This document shows, one piece after another, positions 17,234 to 26,253 of a DNA stretch of 64,000 bases. This DNA comes from Saprospiraceae bacterium (GTDB lineage Bacteria > Bacteroidota > Bacteroidia > Chitinophagales > Saprospiraceae). Under the pieces are notes generated by a model that was not told the origin of the DNA, searched no databases, and worked only from the letters and a program-made list of their open reading frames with translations. Each line of letters opens with the position of its first letter. Position 1 is the first letter of the stretch. The stretch is taken from the NCBI GenBank assembly GCA_016714985.1, contig JADKBS010000001.1, positions 124,001 to 188,000 on the forward strand, given 5' to 3'. The position numbers were made by a program, and so were the translations under genes.

Positions 17234-18142
17234 ATGAAATTCATGCAAAAGCTTATATATCAATGGGTTGCCTTCGCAATGTTTTGCCTTGCAGCAACTT
17301 CCATCCAAGCCCAAGACGAGCCGAGTCTGCTCGACCTGCTGGGTGGCGATGAGACCACCGACTACGCCACCAATGCCTTCAAAAGTCCCCGTGTCATCAA
17401 CGGGCACAGCATGGAAATGCTGCACGAAGGCACCCTCGATTTCCGCATCCTGCACCGCTTCGGCGATGTCAGTCGAGGCTACTATGAATTCTTCGGCCTC
17501 GACCAAGCCAGCATGCGCATGGCCTTCGACTATGGCGTGACGCCGAACCTGATGCTCGGTCTTGGGCGCAGCACCAACAAAAAGGAACTGGACGGCTTTG
17601 TGAAATACCGCATCCTTTGGCAGTCAACGGGCAAGCGCAACATGCCCATCTCGCTGCTCTGGGTGAGCGGCGTCACCATGAATGGACTGAAAGACCCCGT
17701 CGGCAACCCAGAGGTGGAGGCTACTTTCTCCCGCCGATTGGGCTACTACCACGAGCTTATCATTGGGCGAAAGTTCAATGAGCATTTCACGCTCCAACTG
17801 ACACCGACGCTCGTACACAGGAACATCGTTGACAATAAGTTGATTTCCAACGACTTGTACGCATTGGCCATTGGTGGGCGCTATAAGTTGACCCAGCGTT
17901 TGGCCATCGTCTGGGATTACGGCTATGTGTTTAACCGCTTTCCCGACAATGCCACCCGCAACCCACTTTCAATCGGAGTGGACATTGAAACGGGCGGCCA
18001 CGTGTTCCAGCTGCATTTCTCCAACGCCATCGGCATGAACGAGCGGGCCTACCTAGCGGACACCAATGGCAATTGGGCCAAGGGGCAAATCCGCTTCGGT
18101 TTCAACTTGTCGAGGGTATTCCAAATCAAGAAAAACGTTTAA
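17234..18142 (+). CDS. DUF5777-type outer-membrane beta-barrel protein
   Basis: A 302-residue protein with a signal peptide cut after about SIQAQ. It then shows alternating polar/hydrophobic strands typical of an outer-membrane barrel: LDFRILHRFGDVSRGYYEFF, MRMAFDYGVTPNLMLGLGRS and GHVFQLHFSNAIGM. The C-terminal RVFQIKKNV is close to a barrel-ending strand. It sits between two haem lipoprotein genes with gaps of 10 bp and 2 bp, so the three form an operon. In that setting it could be the barrel partner of outer-membrane cytochromes, but this is inference from order only. Confidence 0.78.
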   Translation: MKFMQKLIYQWVAFAMFCLAATSIQAQDEPSLLDLLGGDETTDYATNAFKSPRVINGHSMEMLHEGTLDFRILHRFGDVSRGYYEFFGLDQASMRMAFDYGVTPNLMLGLGRSTNKKELDGFVKYRILWQSTGKRNMPISLLWVSGVTMNGLKDPVGNPEVEATFSRRLGYYHELIIGRKFNEHFTLQLTPTLVHRNIVDNKLISNDLYALAIGGRYKLTQRLAIVWDYGYVFNRFPDNATRNPLSIGVDIETGGHVFQLHFSNAIGMNERAYLADTNGNWAKGQIRFGFNLSRVFQIKKNV

Positions 18143-18144
18143 AC

Positions 18145-18891
18145 ATGAAGAAAATACAGCCGTTTTTTGCCCTTGTGGTGATGGGAGCTTTGCTCTTCAT
18201 CACGCTCTATTCCTCCTGCAAGCGGGAGCCCGTTTTTGTGGGCGAATTGCCCGACCCCATTGATACAACAGGGGACACGACACCCGTCGTCGTCACGCAC
18301 CCCTGCGATCCCGATTCGGTCTATTTCGAGGCGCAAGTGTTGCCCATTTTAGCCTCCAACTGCGCCCAATCAGGCTGTCACGACGTGCAGTCGCACGAAG
18401 AGGGCGTGATTTTGACCAACTATGCCAACGTGTTGGCGACCGGCAAAATCAAGCTAAACGACCCTGCTGACAGTAAAATCTATAAGGTGCTGAATGACAG
18501 CGACCCCGAAGATAGGATGCCGCCTGCACCTGCATCTGCCCTCACCGCCGCTCAGAAAGCGCTGATTCTCAAATGGATACAGCAAGGTGCCCAAGACCTG
18601 ACCTGCGATGGCGGCTGCGACACGACCAATGTGACGTTCAGCGCCGCGGTAAAACCCTTGCTCGACTTGAAATGCATTGGTTGCCACGGCAACAACAACC
18701 CCAGTGGTGGCATCAAGCTAAACAGCTACGACTTTGTAAAAGCTCAAGTGGACAACGGCCAGCTCTGGGGCAGTGTCAACCACGAAGCTGGCTACAAGGC
18801 AATGCCTTACCCCGCTGGGAGCAATAAACTGCCGCAGTGCGAACTCGACGTTATACGTATTTGGATAGAGGATGGGGCACCAAATAATTGA
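18145..18891 (+). CDS. Cytochrome-c-like lipoprotein with two haem motifs
   Basis: A 248-residue protein starting at ATG 18145, with lipobox LYSSC at the end of the signal and a Thr/Asp/Pro linker. Each half carries one haem motif: CAQSGCH, an unusual CX4CH, and CIGCH, a normal CXXCH. The motif DRMPP near the middle and the AMPYPAGSNKLPQCE region could supply axial Met ligands. It is an intact paralogue of the gene at 16554. It probably passes electrons at the periplasmic face of the outer membrane, together with the DUF5777 barrel just upstream. Confidence 0.8.
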   Translation: MKKIQPFFALVVMGALLFITLYSSCKREPVFVGELPDPIDTTGDTTPVVVTHPCDPDSVYFEAQVLPILASNCAQSGCHDVQSHEEGVILTNYANVLATGKIKLNDPADSKIYKVLNDSDPEDRMPPAPASALTAAQKALILKWIQQGAQDLTCDGGCDTTNVTFSAAVKPLLDLKCIGCHGNNNPSGGIKLNSYDFVKAQVDNGQLWGSVNHEAGYKAMPYPAGSNKLPQCELDVIRIWIEDGAPNN

Positions 18892-18905
18892 TAGAAAATC
18901 GCAGA

Positions 18906-19001
18906 TTTAATCTCCATTCTGCGGAATTAGATTAAAACATAAGCTTCCCACAAAGCGCTGATAGTCTGCGTTTTGTGGGATTCATTCCCGAAAAATCGGG
19001 A
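18906..19001. repeat. Three short consecutive hairpins in the spacer
   Basis: TTTAATCT (18906-18913) pairs with AGATTAAA (18929-18936). TCCCACAAA (18946-18954) pairs with TTTGTGGGA (18972-18980). TCCCGA (18986-18991) pairs with TCGGGA (18996-19001). They may include a terminator for the cytochrome operon, but none has a clear T tract. Confidence 0.5.
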
Positions 19002-19037
19002 CAGGCTATTCACCATTTATCATTCATAATTAATTTC

Positions 19038-19045
19038 TATCTTTG
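19038..19045 (+). promoter_or_regulatory. Candidate Bacteroidota -7 promoter element
   Basis: TATCTTTG fits the Bacteroidota -7 consensus TAnnTTTG and ends 7 bp before the ATG of the exported protein, implying a leaderless or nearly leaderless transcript. No good -33 TTG is visible at the expected distance, so the call is weak. Confidence 0.4.
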
Positions 19046-19052
19046 CCCCGCA

Positions 19053-19445
19053 ATGAAAAACGCATTCGCCAAATTCCTCCTTGTTTTGTTCCTGTTCGGC
19101 GCCCTCGTGCCTGTACAGGCCAAAGAGGAATTGGCGAAACTACCCGACTTGCTCGAACACTTCAAGGAGCACCAAGCCGAAACGCCCGGCATCCCTTTTT
19201 TCCAGTTCTGGAAAATGCACTATGGAGAGGACTTTGCGCAGCACGAAACCGACCACGATCACTCCAAGCTGCCTGGCAAAGCGCATTGCGACCATCTCCA
19301 CGCACCAACCTTGATAGCTTTTCAAAATCTACAGGACTTCCCTGTGGGCCAGCCCACCATCGGTGAGGCCAGCCGTCCCGTTTTCCAAGACCAATCCTAC
19401 GATTTTTCCCTTCCACAAGACATCTGGCAGCCGCCCAAGGTGTAA
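19053..19445 (+). CDS. Small exported His-rich protein ahead of metal-efflux genes
   Basis: A 130-residue protein with a signal peptide ending near VPVQA. The mature part has a metal-binding look: HYGEDFAQHETDHDHSKLPG and AHCDHLHAP give clustered His, Asp and one Cys. Small His-rich exported proteins beside Cus/Czc pumps can buffer or sense metal. The next gene, 190 bp on, is the RND pump. No named family is recognised. The in-frame starts upstream of 19053 lack a signal peptide. Confidence 0.65.
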   Translation: MKNAFAKFLLVLFLFGALVPVQAKEELAKLPDLLEHFKEHQAETPGIPFFQFWKMHYGEDFAQHETDHDHSKLPGKAHCDHLHAPTLIAFQNLQDFPVGQPTIGEASRPVFQDQSYDFSLPQDIWQPPKV

Positions 19446-19630
19446 TTTACGATTTACGAATGACGATTTACCGGATTGCCGACTGGGGTTGCCGCATTGA
19501 TTGTCATTTTGAGCTTAATTTCAAAGTGTTGAACGTCAGCTCATTATCCGATTCATCTTTTTAAAAAATCCCTCCTTTGCTCGCATACTACCGCCCCCAA
19601 TCGTAATTCGCAATCGAAATCCGTAAATCA
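19445..19630. repeat. Degenerate inverted heptad arrays in the spacer before cusA
   Basis: The left side reads in 7-bp steps: ATTTACG, ATTTACG, AATGACG, ATTTACC, GGATTGC (19445-19479). The right side (about 19598-19629) holds the inverse type, with CGTAATT, CGCAAT, CGAAATC, CGTAAAT. The two sides can pair imperfectly around a central stretch of about 120 bp. No gene is seen between them. Confidence 0.6.
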
Positions 19631-19634
19631 TCTC

Positions 19635-22600
19635 ATGCTAGATTCCATTATTTCTTTCTCCATAAAAAACAAAACCATCGTCGCCCTCGGCACCTTGGCC
19701 TTGGCCGTTTGGGGCATCTTCGCCTTCACCCGGCTGCCCATTGACGCCATTCCCGACATTACCAACAACCAAGCGCAAGTGCTCACGGTTTGCCCCACCT
19801 TGGCTACACCAGAGGTGGAGCAGTTCATTACCTACCCCATCGAAAGCGCCGTGCGGAGCATCCCCGGCGTGCTCGAATTGCGGAGTATCAGCCGCTTTGG
19901 GTTGAGCGTGGTGACGGTCGTTTTCGACGAGGATATCGACAAATACCTCATCCGGCAGCTCATCAACGAGAAGCTGAAAATGGCGGAGGAGCAAATCCCC
20001 GCTGGCTTCGGTACGCCGGAGCTAGCGCCCATCTCCACGGGTTTGGGCGAAATCCTGCACTACCGCATCGAGCCAAAACCCGGCTACGAAGACCGCTACT
20101 CTCCCACCGAATTGCGCAGCATCCAAGACTGGATTGTGAAGCGCCAACTCATGGGCATCCCCGGCGTTGTCGAAATCAACAGCTTTGGCGGCTACCTAAA
20201 GCAGTACGAAGTGGCCGTGACGCCCGCCCGCCTCAAAGCCTTTGGCATCGGCATCGGCGAGGTGTTCGCTGCGCTCGAAAATGCAAACGAGAACACGGGC
20301 GGCGCTTATATCGAAAAGAACGCCAACGCCTATTTCATCCGCAGTGAGGGTTTGGCTAAGTCCATCGAAGACATCAAGCAAATAGTGGTGAAGTCCGAGG
20401 ATGGAACGCCAGTTAAGATTGGCGATATTGGGGAGGTTAAAATCGGTCATGCTCCCCGCTACGGCGCCGTGAGCCACAACGGCGAGGGCGAAATCGTGCT
20501 CGGCATCGTGATGATGCTCAAGGGCGAGAACGCCGCCAACGTCATCCAACGGGTGAAGGAGCGGGTGGCGCAAATCCAGTCTTCGTTGCCGGAGGGCATC
20601 ACCATCACCACGTTTTTGGACCGGGAAAAACTCGTGGACCGCACCATCGCCACCGTCCAGAAGAACCTCATCGAAGGGGCGCTCATCGTCATTTTCATCC
20701 TTGTGCTGCTGGTCGGCAATTTCCGGGCGGGCCTCATCATTGCCTCGGTCATCCCGCTGTCCATGCTCTTTGCGCTGGGCATGATGCAACTCACGGGCGT
20801 CAGTGCCAACCTCATGTCGCTCGGTGCGATTGACTTCGGGTTGATTGTGGATGGGGCGGTGATTATCGTCGAGGCGACGCTGCATTTCCTACAGAGCAAA
20901 GTTTTTAAACACGGAGGGTCAGAGGGCACAGAGGAACACAGAGAGGGGATTGAAGACGAAAAAAACTCTGTGTCCCTAAGTGCCCTCCGACCCTCTGTGT
21001 TAACCCTAAGTCCATCGGAGATGGACGAAGCCGTCAGGCACTCGTCCTCTAAAATCATGCGTTCCAGCGTCTTCGGGGTCATCATCATCCTCATTGTTTA
21101 CCTGCCCATCCTCTCGCTCACGGGCGTGGAGGGCAAGATGTTCAAGCCGATGGCGCAGACCGTCAGCTTTGCGCTCATCGGGGCGCTGCTGCTCTCGCTG
21201 ACCTACGTGCCAGCCGTCAGTGCCGCTTTTTTGAGTAAAAAACTCAAGGCGGAAAAGACCTTCGCCGACCGCATCATTATCTTTTTTCAAAACCTGTATT
21301 TGCCCGCACTCAATTTTGCCTTGCAATGGCGCAAACTGGTGCTGGGCATCACTCTCGCCGTTTTCGTCCTCAGCATCTGGCTTTTCTCCCGAATGGGCGG
21401 CGAGTTCATCCCCACCCTCGACGAGGGCGACATCATGATGCACGGCTTCTGCAAGCCTGGCACCTCGCTGACGCAAACACTGGAGAGTCATCGCTTGGCG
21501 CAAAAAATCATCATGGAGAATTTCCCGGACGAGGTCGAGCAGGTCATCTCGAAAATCGGCAGCGCCGAAATCCCGACCGACCCGATGGCACCGGAGACCG
21601 CCGACAACGTCATTTTATTGAAGCCAAAAGAACAGTGGAAACGGGCGGAGACGAAGGAAGAATTGGTGGAAATGATTGAGGCGAAGGTCTATGACGTACC
21701 TGGAATGGCCTTCGAGTTCACGCAGCCCATCAAGATGCGTTTCGATGAAATGATGACCGGGGTGCGCTCCGACATCGCCGTGAAAATCTTCGGCGATAAC
21801 CTCGACAGCCTCGCCCGTGCGGGGCATCGGGTGGAGGCCATTATAAAAAATGTGGCGGGCCTGAACGACCTGAAAGTAGAGCAAATCGAGGGTTTGCCGC
21901 AAATCGTCGCCCGCTACGACTACAACAAAATCGCCCGCTATGGGCTGCACGTGAAGGACGTGAACGAGGCACTGCGCACCGCCTTTGCTGGCACGGCTGC
22001 CGGCGCCATTTTCGAGGACGAGCGACGCTTCGACCTCGTGGTGCGCCTCGCCGCCGACCATCGTGCCGACATCGAGGACGTGCGCCAACTGCCCATCGCT
22101 ACCCCGACTGGGCAGCTCATCCCGCTCAGCGAGGTAGCCGATGTGAACTACCGCCCCGGTGCTGCGCAAATCAGCCGGGACGATGGCCGCCGCCGCATCG
22201 TGGTGAGCGCCAACGTGCGGGGCCGGGACGTGGAGAGCGCCATTGCCGATGTGCAAGCGGTTTTGAGTGAAAAACTGAAACTGCCGAGTGGCTACTACTA
22301 CACGTTCGGTGGGCAATTCGAGAACCTGAAAGCGGCGAAGGCTCGCCTCAGCATCGCCGTACCAGTGGCGCTTTTGCTCATCTTCGGCTTGCTGTATTTC
22401 ACCTTTAACTCGTTGAAAGAGAGCACGTTAATCTTCACGGCCATCCCCATGTCGGCGGTCGGTGGCGTGTTTGCGCTGCTGCTGCGTGACATGCCATTTT
22501 CCATCTCGGCAGGCGTAGGTTTCATCGCCCTGTTCGGTGTGGCGGTGCTCAACGGCATCGTGCTCATTTCCTATTTCAAACAGTTGGAAGCGGAGGGCGT

Positions 22601-22844
22601 GAACAACGTGCATGAGCGCATCATCCGTGGTGCGCTGGTGCGCCTGCGCCCCGTGCTGATGACGGCGGCGGTGGCGTCGCTGGGCTTTCTCCCGATGGCC
22701 ATTTCGAGTGGGGCGGGGGCAGAGGTGCAGCGGCCCTTGGCGACGGTGGTGATTGGTGGCTTGGTGACTTCCACGCTGCTGACGTTGGTGGTGCTGCCGG
22801 TGTTGTATGCGATGTTTTTTAGGAGGAAAAACAATGAAGCTTGA
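19635..22844 (+). CDS. cusA: CusA/CzcA-type heavy-metal efflux RND pump
   Basis: A 1069-residue inner-membrane proton/metal antiporter. It starts MLDSIISFSIKNKTIV and contains the IPDITNNQAQV segment, two porter domains and twelve helices. The proton-relay acidic pair in helix 4 is Asp400 and Asp406 in GAIDFGLIVDGAV. The gene is intact in frame. It carries an extra segment at about residues 424-456, encoded by a palindromic DNA insertion (20906-21002) between VEATLHFLQ and MDEAVRHSS. With the TolC-like protein (23555) and the adaptor (24910) it would form a tripartite metal exporter. The ion (Cu/Ag or Zn/Co/Cd) is not certain. Confidence 0.9.
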   Translation: MLDSIISFSIKNKTIVALGTLALAVWGIFAFTRLPIDAIPDITNNQAQVLTVCPTLATPEVEQFITYPIESAVRSIPGVLELRSISRFGLSVVTVVFDEDIDKYLIRQLINEKLKMAEEQIPAGFGTPELAPISTGLGEILHYRIEPKPGYEDRYSPTELRSIQDWIVKRQLMGIPGVVEINSFGGYLKQYEVAVTPARLKAFGIGIGEVFAALENANENTGGAYIEKNANAYFIRSEGLAKSIEDIKQIVVKSEDGTPVKIGDIGEVKIGHAPRYGAVSHNGEGEIVLGIVMMLKGENAANVIQRVKERVAQIQSSLPEGITITTFLDREKLVDRTIATVQKNLIEGALIVIFILVLLVGNFRAGLIIASVIPLSMLFALGMMQLTGVSANLMSLGAIDFGLIVDGAVIIVEATLHFLQSKVFKHGGSEGTEEHREGIEDEKNSVSLSALRPSVLTLSPSEMDEAVRHSSSKIMRSSVFGVIIILIVYLPILSLTGVEGKMFKPMAQTVSFALIGALLLSLTYVPAVSAAFLSKKLKAEKTFADRIIIFFQNLYLPALNFALQWRKLVLGITLAVFVLSIWLFSRMGGEFIPTLDEGDIMMHGFCKPGTSLTQTLESHRLAQKIIMENFPDEVEQVISKIGSAEIPTDPMAPETADNVILLKPKEQWKRAETKEELVEMIEAKVYDVPGMAFEFTQPIKMRFDEMMTGVRSDIAVKIFGDNLDSLARAGHRVEAIIKNVAGLNDLKVEQIEGLPQIVARYDYNKIARYGLHVKDVNEALRTAFAGTAAGAIFEDERRFDLVVRLAADHRADIEDVRQLPIATPTGQLIPLSEVADVNYRPGAAQISRDDGRRRIVVSANVRGRDVESAIADVQAVLSEKLKLPSGYYYTFGGQFENLKAAKARLSIAVPVALLLIFGLLYFTFNSLKESTLIFTAIPMSAVGGVFALLLRDMPFSISAGVGFIALFGVAVLNGIVLISYFKQLEAEGVNNVHERIIRGALVRLRPVLMTAAVASLGFLPMAISSGAGAEVQRPLATVVIGGLVTSTLLTLVVLPVLYAMFFRRKNNEA
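20906..21002. repeat. Palindromic element inserted in frame in cusA
   Basis: The left arm starts TAAACACGGAGGGTCAGAGG and the right arm ends CCGACCCTCTGTGTTA. The two arms (about 38 nt each) are imperfect inverses of each other around a spacer near 20944-20965. The element is read through without a stop and adds about 33 polar residues to the pump. Confidence 0.8.
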
Positions 22845-22854
22845 CCAAACGAGG

Positions 22855-23277
22855 TCAGCTTTTTTGAAGCAAGTCGAGAATTTCGGAGGGTGTAAAAACC
22901 GGAATTTGGGGGTTCGGAAAATCCTTTGGATTACGAGTTACAATAGCATCAACGCCGCCGAAGGAAGCTGCGCTGAAATATTGAATGGCATCTTCCAAAT
23001 CCTTGAAATCGGAGGCAAGTGCCTCAACGACTACCTTTTCATCAACACCAGTAATCGTCATGGATTGCGTGAGGTCTGTGAGGGTCTGAAAGAGCTGCGC
23101 TTGGGTTTGCAGTTTGCGAAGCACATAGAAAATAGTGCTGAACGAAAGTGACGAGCCAAAAAGTGAGACATCGCCCTTGTCGGCCAATTCGAAAATCTTT
23201 TCAGCATCCGTGAAAAACGGATGTCTTTGAGCGAGGAAATCCAGCAGGATATTGGTGTCTAGGAAAAGGTTCTTCAT
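22855..23277 (-). CDS. PIN-domain toxin (VapC-like)
   Basis: A 140-residue PIN-domain ribonuclease candidate. The N-terminal FLDTNILLDFLAQRHPFF carries the first catalytic Asp. Further acidic residues appear in the middle (EALASDFKDLEDAIQY), and VDAIVTRNPKDFPN is the typical C-terminal PIN motif. The start overlaps the stop of the upstream antitoxin-like gene by 4 bp. VapC toxins cut tRNA or rRNA and are neutralised by the co-encoded antitoxin. The pair lies on the opposite strand, wedged between cusA (10 bp away) and the outer-membrane component. Confidence 0.85.
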   Translation of the reverse strand: MKNLFLDTNILLDFLAQRHPFFTDAEKIFELADKGDVSLFGSSLSFSTIFYVLRKLQTQAQLFQTLTDLTQSMTITGVDEKVVVEALASDFKDLEDAIQYFSAASFGGVDAIVTRNPKDFPNPQIPVFTPSEILDLLQKS

Positions 23278-23516
23278 TTGGAAAGATAGGCTGCCAAAAG
23301 TTCCTCGCCAAGGAAGTCTTTATGGTTGAAATCGGGTGGCAAAGTAATGACGCCCTTCAAACGTGAAATTGGCGACGAAGGTCTTCTATTATCGGGACTG
23401 CGCCGTTTTTCGGACGGCAAAAGCCGAGCTTTCAAGGCTTCAAGTTCAGTCTTTAGTTCTTGGACGGTCTGCACTAATCGCAGGTATTCGCTTTCTGGAA
23501 TGGTGATGCTTTTCAT
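23274..23516 (-). CDS. VapB-like antitoxin
   Basis: An 80-residue protein starting MKSITIPESEYLRLV. It has a coiled, charged helix (QELKTELEALKARLL), a basic Ser/Pro linker and a C-terminal peptide GVITLPPDFNHKDFLGEE, like those that plug the PIN active site. Position, 4-bp overlap and size fit an antitoxin for the PIN gene. The DNA-binding class is not clear, and ATG 23516 is preferred to the one 21 bp upstream. Its 5' end lies 38 bp from the divergent outer-membrane gene, so the two promoters share a very short space. Confidence 0.7.
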   Translation of the reverse strand: MKSITIPESEYLRLVQTVQELKTELEALKARLLPSEKRRSPDNRRPSSPISRLKGVITLPPDFNHKDFLGEELLAAYLSK

Positions 23517-23554
23517 GCGACAAATTTTAAAAATCACTGCAAATGCAGCTATTT

Positions 23555-24768
23555 ATGAAATACAAAACTAAGTTTTTTTATCAAAACATGCTGCTCGTGG
23601 GCTTGGTTGGCTGTGGCTTTGGATTGTCCGCACAAGTCTCCCTCACCGAGCAGCAAGCCATTGACCTTGCCCTCAAAAACCACCCGGCGATGGCGGCCAC
23701 CAGCCACCAAATCCGGCAGCAGGAGGTGCTCAAAAACGCCGGGCCGACCTGGGAGCCTTCGCAGCTCTTCCACAACGTGACCGCCGACCCTGACCTCGGC
23801 ATCCTCGGCACTTCGACCTTTGGCGTGGCGCAAAGTTTTCCTTCGGGAAAAATGACCCGTGCCAATAGCGACCTCCATGCCAGCCGCCAAGCGCAGGCCG
23901 AGGCACGGCAGGGCATGACCAAGCAGGAAATCGTGAAACAGGTGCGGAAATCTACCACCACCTCAGCTACCTTGATGGCAAGGCAGCGCTCAACCACCGC
24001 CTCGACAGCGTCTGGCAGCGGGTGGCCCGTGCCGCCGACGTGCGCCATCGGGCAGGCGAAGTCTCGCTCTCCGAGAAACTGGCGGCGCAGGACAAGGCGG
24101 CGCAAATCCGCCTCGAAGCCCGCACGGTGCAGCACGAAATCGAGTTCGACCGCATCGTTTTGGGGCAAATACTGGGGCTGGGCGAACCTGTGCAGCCCAT
24201 CGTTGAGCCGCTGCACGAGGGCGGTTTTTCTATTGCCGACACGTCGTTGCTGCGCAATTCGGCGATGGCCAAGTACGGTCAGGCCGCTGTCCAAGTGGCC
24301 CGCTCGGAGCAGGAGGCGACGCAGGCGAGGTACTCCCCGACCTATTCGGCGGGCGTGTATGGGCAAATTTTGGGCAATGGCGACGTCTATCCCGGCTGGC
24401 AATTGGGGCTGAACCTGCCACTGTTCAAAAAGTCGCTGCGGGCGCAGTCGGAGGCGGCGGAGGTGGGCATTGCGGCAGTAAACGCCGAGTTTCGAAGTGC
24501 GCTGCTGGCGCAACAAAACGAATTGGGGCACCTACTGCACGAGCAGGAGAAATACCAAATCATGCTGGAATACTACAGTGTCCAGGGCAGGCAACTTGCC
24601 GCAGAACTACAGCGCACGGGCAGCCTGAACTACTCGCAGGGTGAGACGAGTTTTGCCGATTTCGTGCAGTTGATGGAGCAGGCAGCGGGCATCGAAATGC
24701 AGCATTTGGAGAACTTGTTGGGGCTGAACCAGACGATAATTGAGTTGGAGGCGCTGACTGGACAATAA
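23555..24768 (+). CDS. TolC-family outer-membrane efflux protein, one frameshift
   Basis: It begins MKYKTKFFYQNMLLVGLVG with a signal peptide ending near LSAQ, then SLTEQQAIDLALKNHP, the usual TolC start. The frame breaks at the A run 23948-23950: adding one A gives VRKIYHHLSYLDGKAALNHR and joins the second frame. That frame continues through LAAQDKAAQIRLEA and NLPLFKK to the stop at 24768. Without the repair the gene cannot make a working channel. It belongs with cusA and the adaptor as the outer-membrane duct of a metal exporter. Confidence 0.78.
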
Positions 24769-24770
24769 CC

Positions 24771-24887
24771 ATTTCGGATTTCGGAATGCGGATTTCGGAT
24801 TGGAGACCGTGGGATGATTCTAACTTCTAGTTTTTCCCAATTAAGCTAGGCCTCCAATCCGAAATCCGAAATCCGAAATCCGAAATC
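24771..24887. repeat. Inverted heptad arrays (ATTTCGG / CCGAAAT)
   Basis: The left array 24771-24805 has five 7-bp units: ATTTCGG, ATTTCGG, AATGCGG, ATTTCGG, ATTGGAG. The right array 24852-24886 has CTCCAAT and four CCGAAAT. The two 35-bp arms pair with three mismatches around a 46-nt loop. The array fills the spacer between the channel and adaptor genes. Confidence 0.9.
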
Positions 24888-24909
24888 AAAAGACAATCAA
24901 TTAATTACA

Positions 24910-26082
24910 ATGAAAAATATCTTTTTTCCTCCTCCTCCTCGCCGCCATTTCCTGCGGCAAAAACGAACCCACTGCCACCGAAAAACCCGAAGCGGAAGTC
25001 GTCCATGCCAGTGGCGACCTCATCCACCTGACGCCCGACCAGGCGAAGCAGGCGGGGCTGGAATTCGGCGGTTTTGAACAAAAAAACATCGCCGACGAGC
25101 TGCGGGTGAATGCCGAATTGGTCGTCCACAACGAGCATGTGGCGCAGGTCACGGCCTTCTCCGATGGCATCATCACCGATATCAGGGCGAGCATGAACGC
25201 CACGGTGAACAAGGGGCAGGTGCTGGCTACCGTGCGCAAGCCGGACTTGCTGGACTTGCAGCAGCAGTTCCTCGAAAACAAGGGCCAGCTGGCGTTTTCC
25301 TCAAAAACGAATACGACCGCTACAAGGCGCTCAAAGAGGCTGACGCCACGGCTTCCAAGAACTTCCAAAAAGCGGAAACCGACCTGCGGGCTGCCGAGAC
25401 GACCGCCGCCGTGTTGGCCGCCAAATTGCGCCAGTACCAAATCAACCCCGACAAGCTGACGGCGCAAAACCTGAGTACGCAATTGGTGCTCGTGGCCCCG
25501 GTGAGCGGCATCGTGACGGGCGTGAAAACCAACGTGGGCGCTGCCGTGCAGCCCGGCACGGTGGTCTGCGAGGTGACCGATTTGAGCCAGCTCCATGCCG
25601 ACCTCTGGATTTTTGAAAAAGACATTTTGAAAGTGAAAAACGGGCAGCGGGTGAGCCTCTCCTTCCCCGCAGAGGCGTCGAAAACCTACCCTGCCACGGT
25701 TTACAGCATGGACAAAGTACTCGACCCGGCAAAGCGGGCGATACGGGCACATGCCCGGCTGGATGCTGGCATTGCGAAGCAACAAAACTTCGTGAACGGA
25801 GCGTTCCTGGAGGCAAAAATCGCCACGATGGGCGGTGGTGAAGGCAATGCCCTGCCCGATGCGGCGGTGGTGCGGGAAGGCGAGGAGGATTTTATTTTTA
25901 TCCTTGAAAAAGAAGGTGCCGATGGCAGTTTTTTCAAAAAAATAAAGGTGCTAAAAGGCGGCGAAGCGGGCGGCTACGTGTCGGTGACGCCCAGCGAGGC
26001 ATTGGCCGAAGGGGCGAAAATCGTGCTAAAGGGGGCGTACTACGTGTCGGCACAGGGGGCTGGCGTGGCAGTGGAGGAGTGA
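24910..26082 (+). CDS. RND efflux periplasmic adaptor (CusB/HlyD type), two frameshifts
   Basis: As read, ATG 24910 leads to a nonsense frame. Removing one T from the run 24922-24927 gives MKNIFFLLLLAAISCGKNEP, a lipoprotein signal, and joins the frame with FSDGIITDIRASMNATVNKG (lipoyl half). A second shift lies near 25295-25300; beyond it come the coiled coil (KNFQKAETDLRAAETT), the lipoyl/barrel segment VLVAPVSGIVTGV and the C-terminal barrel up to 26082. The domain order is that of a membrane-fusion protein linking CusA-type pumps to TolC. Two independent breaks make expression as one chain unlikely unless they are sequencing errors. Confidence 0.75.
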
Positions 26083-26253
26083 AATTGGGAGATTAGAAAA
26101 TTAAGAAATTGGGAAATTGAAGATTACTTCGTCAGTCGCTTTAGCTCGTGTCACGAAAGGAAATTGTGGTGCCGATAAGCCTTTTTCGATTTTTTGTGTC
26201 TTTGCCAATTGAACTACTGGCTTAGTTTTACAAATCGTATTCTTGCAATCGAA

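Noticed and set aside
19638..22834. Several long opposite-strand frames over cusA
   Set aside because: They mirror GC-rich codons of the pump gene in the antisense frame and have no domain character.
22807..23151. A + strand frame of 114 codons following cusA
   Set aside because: It is antisense to the PIN toxin gene, whose protein is a clear family match.
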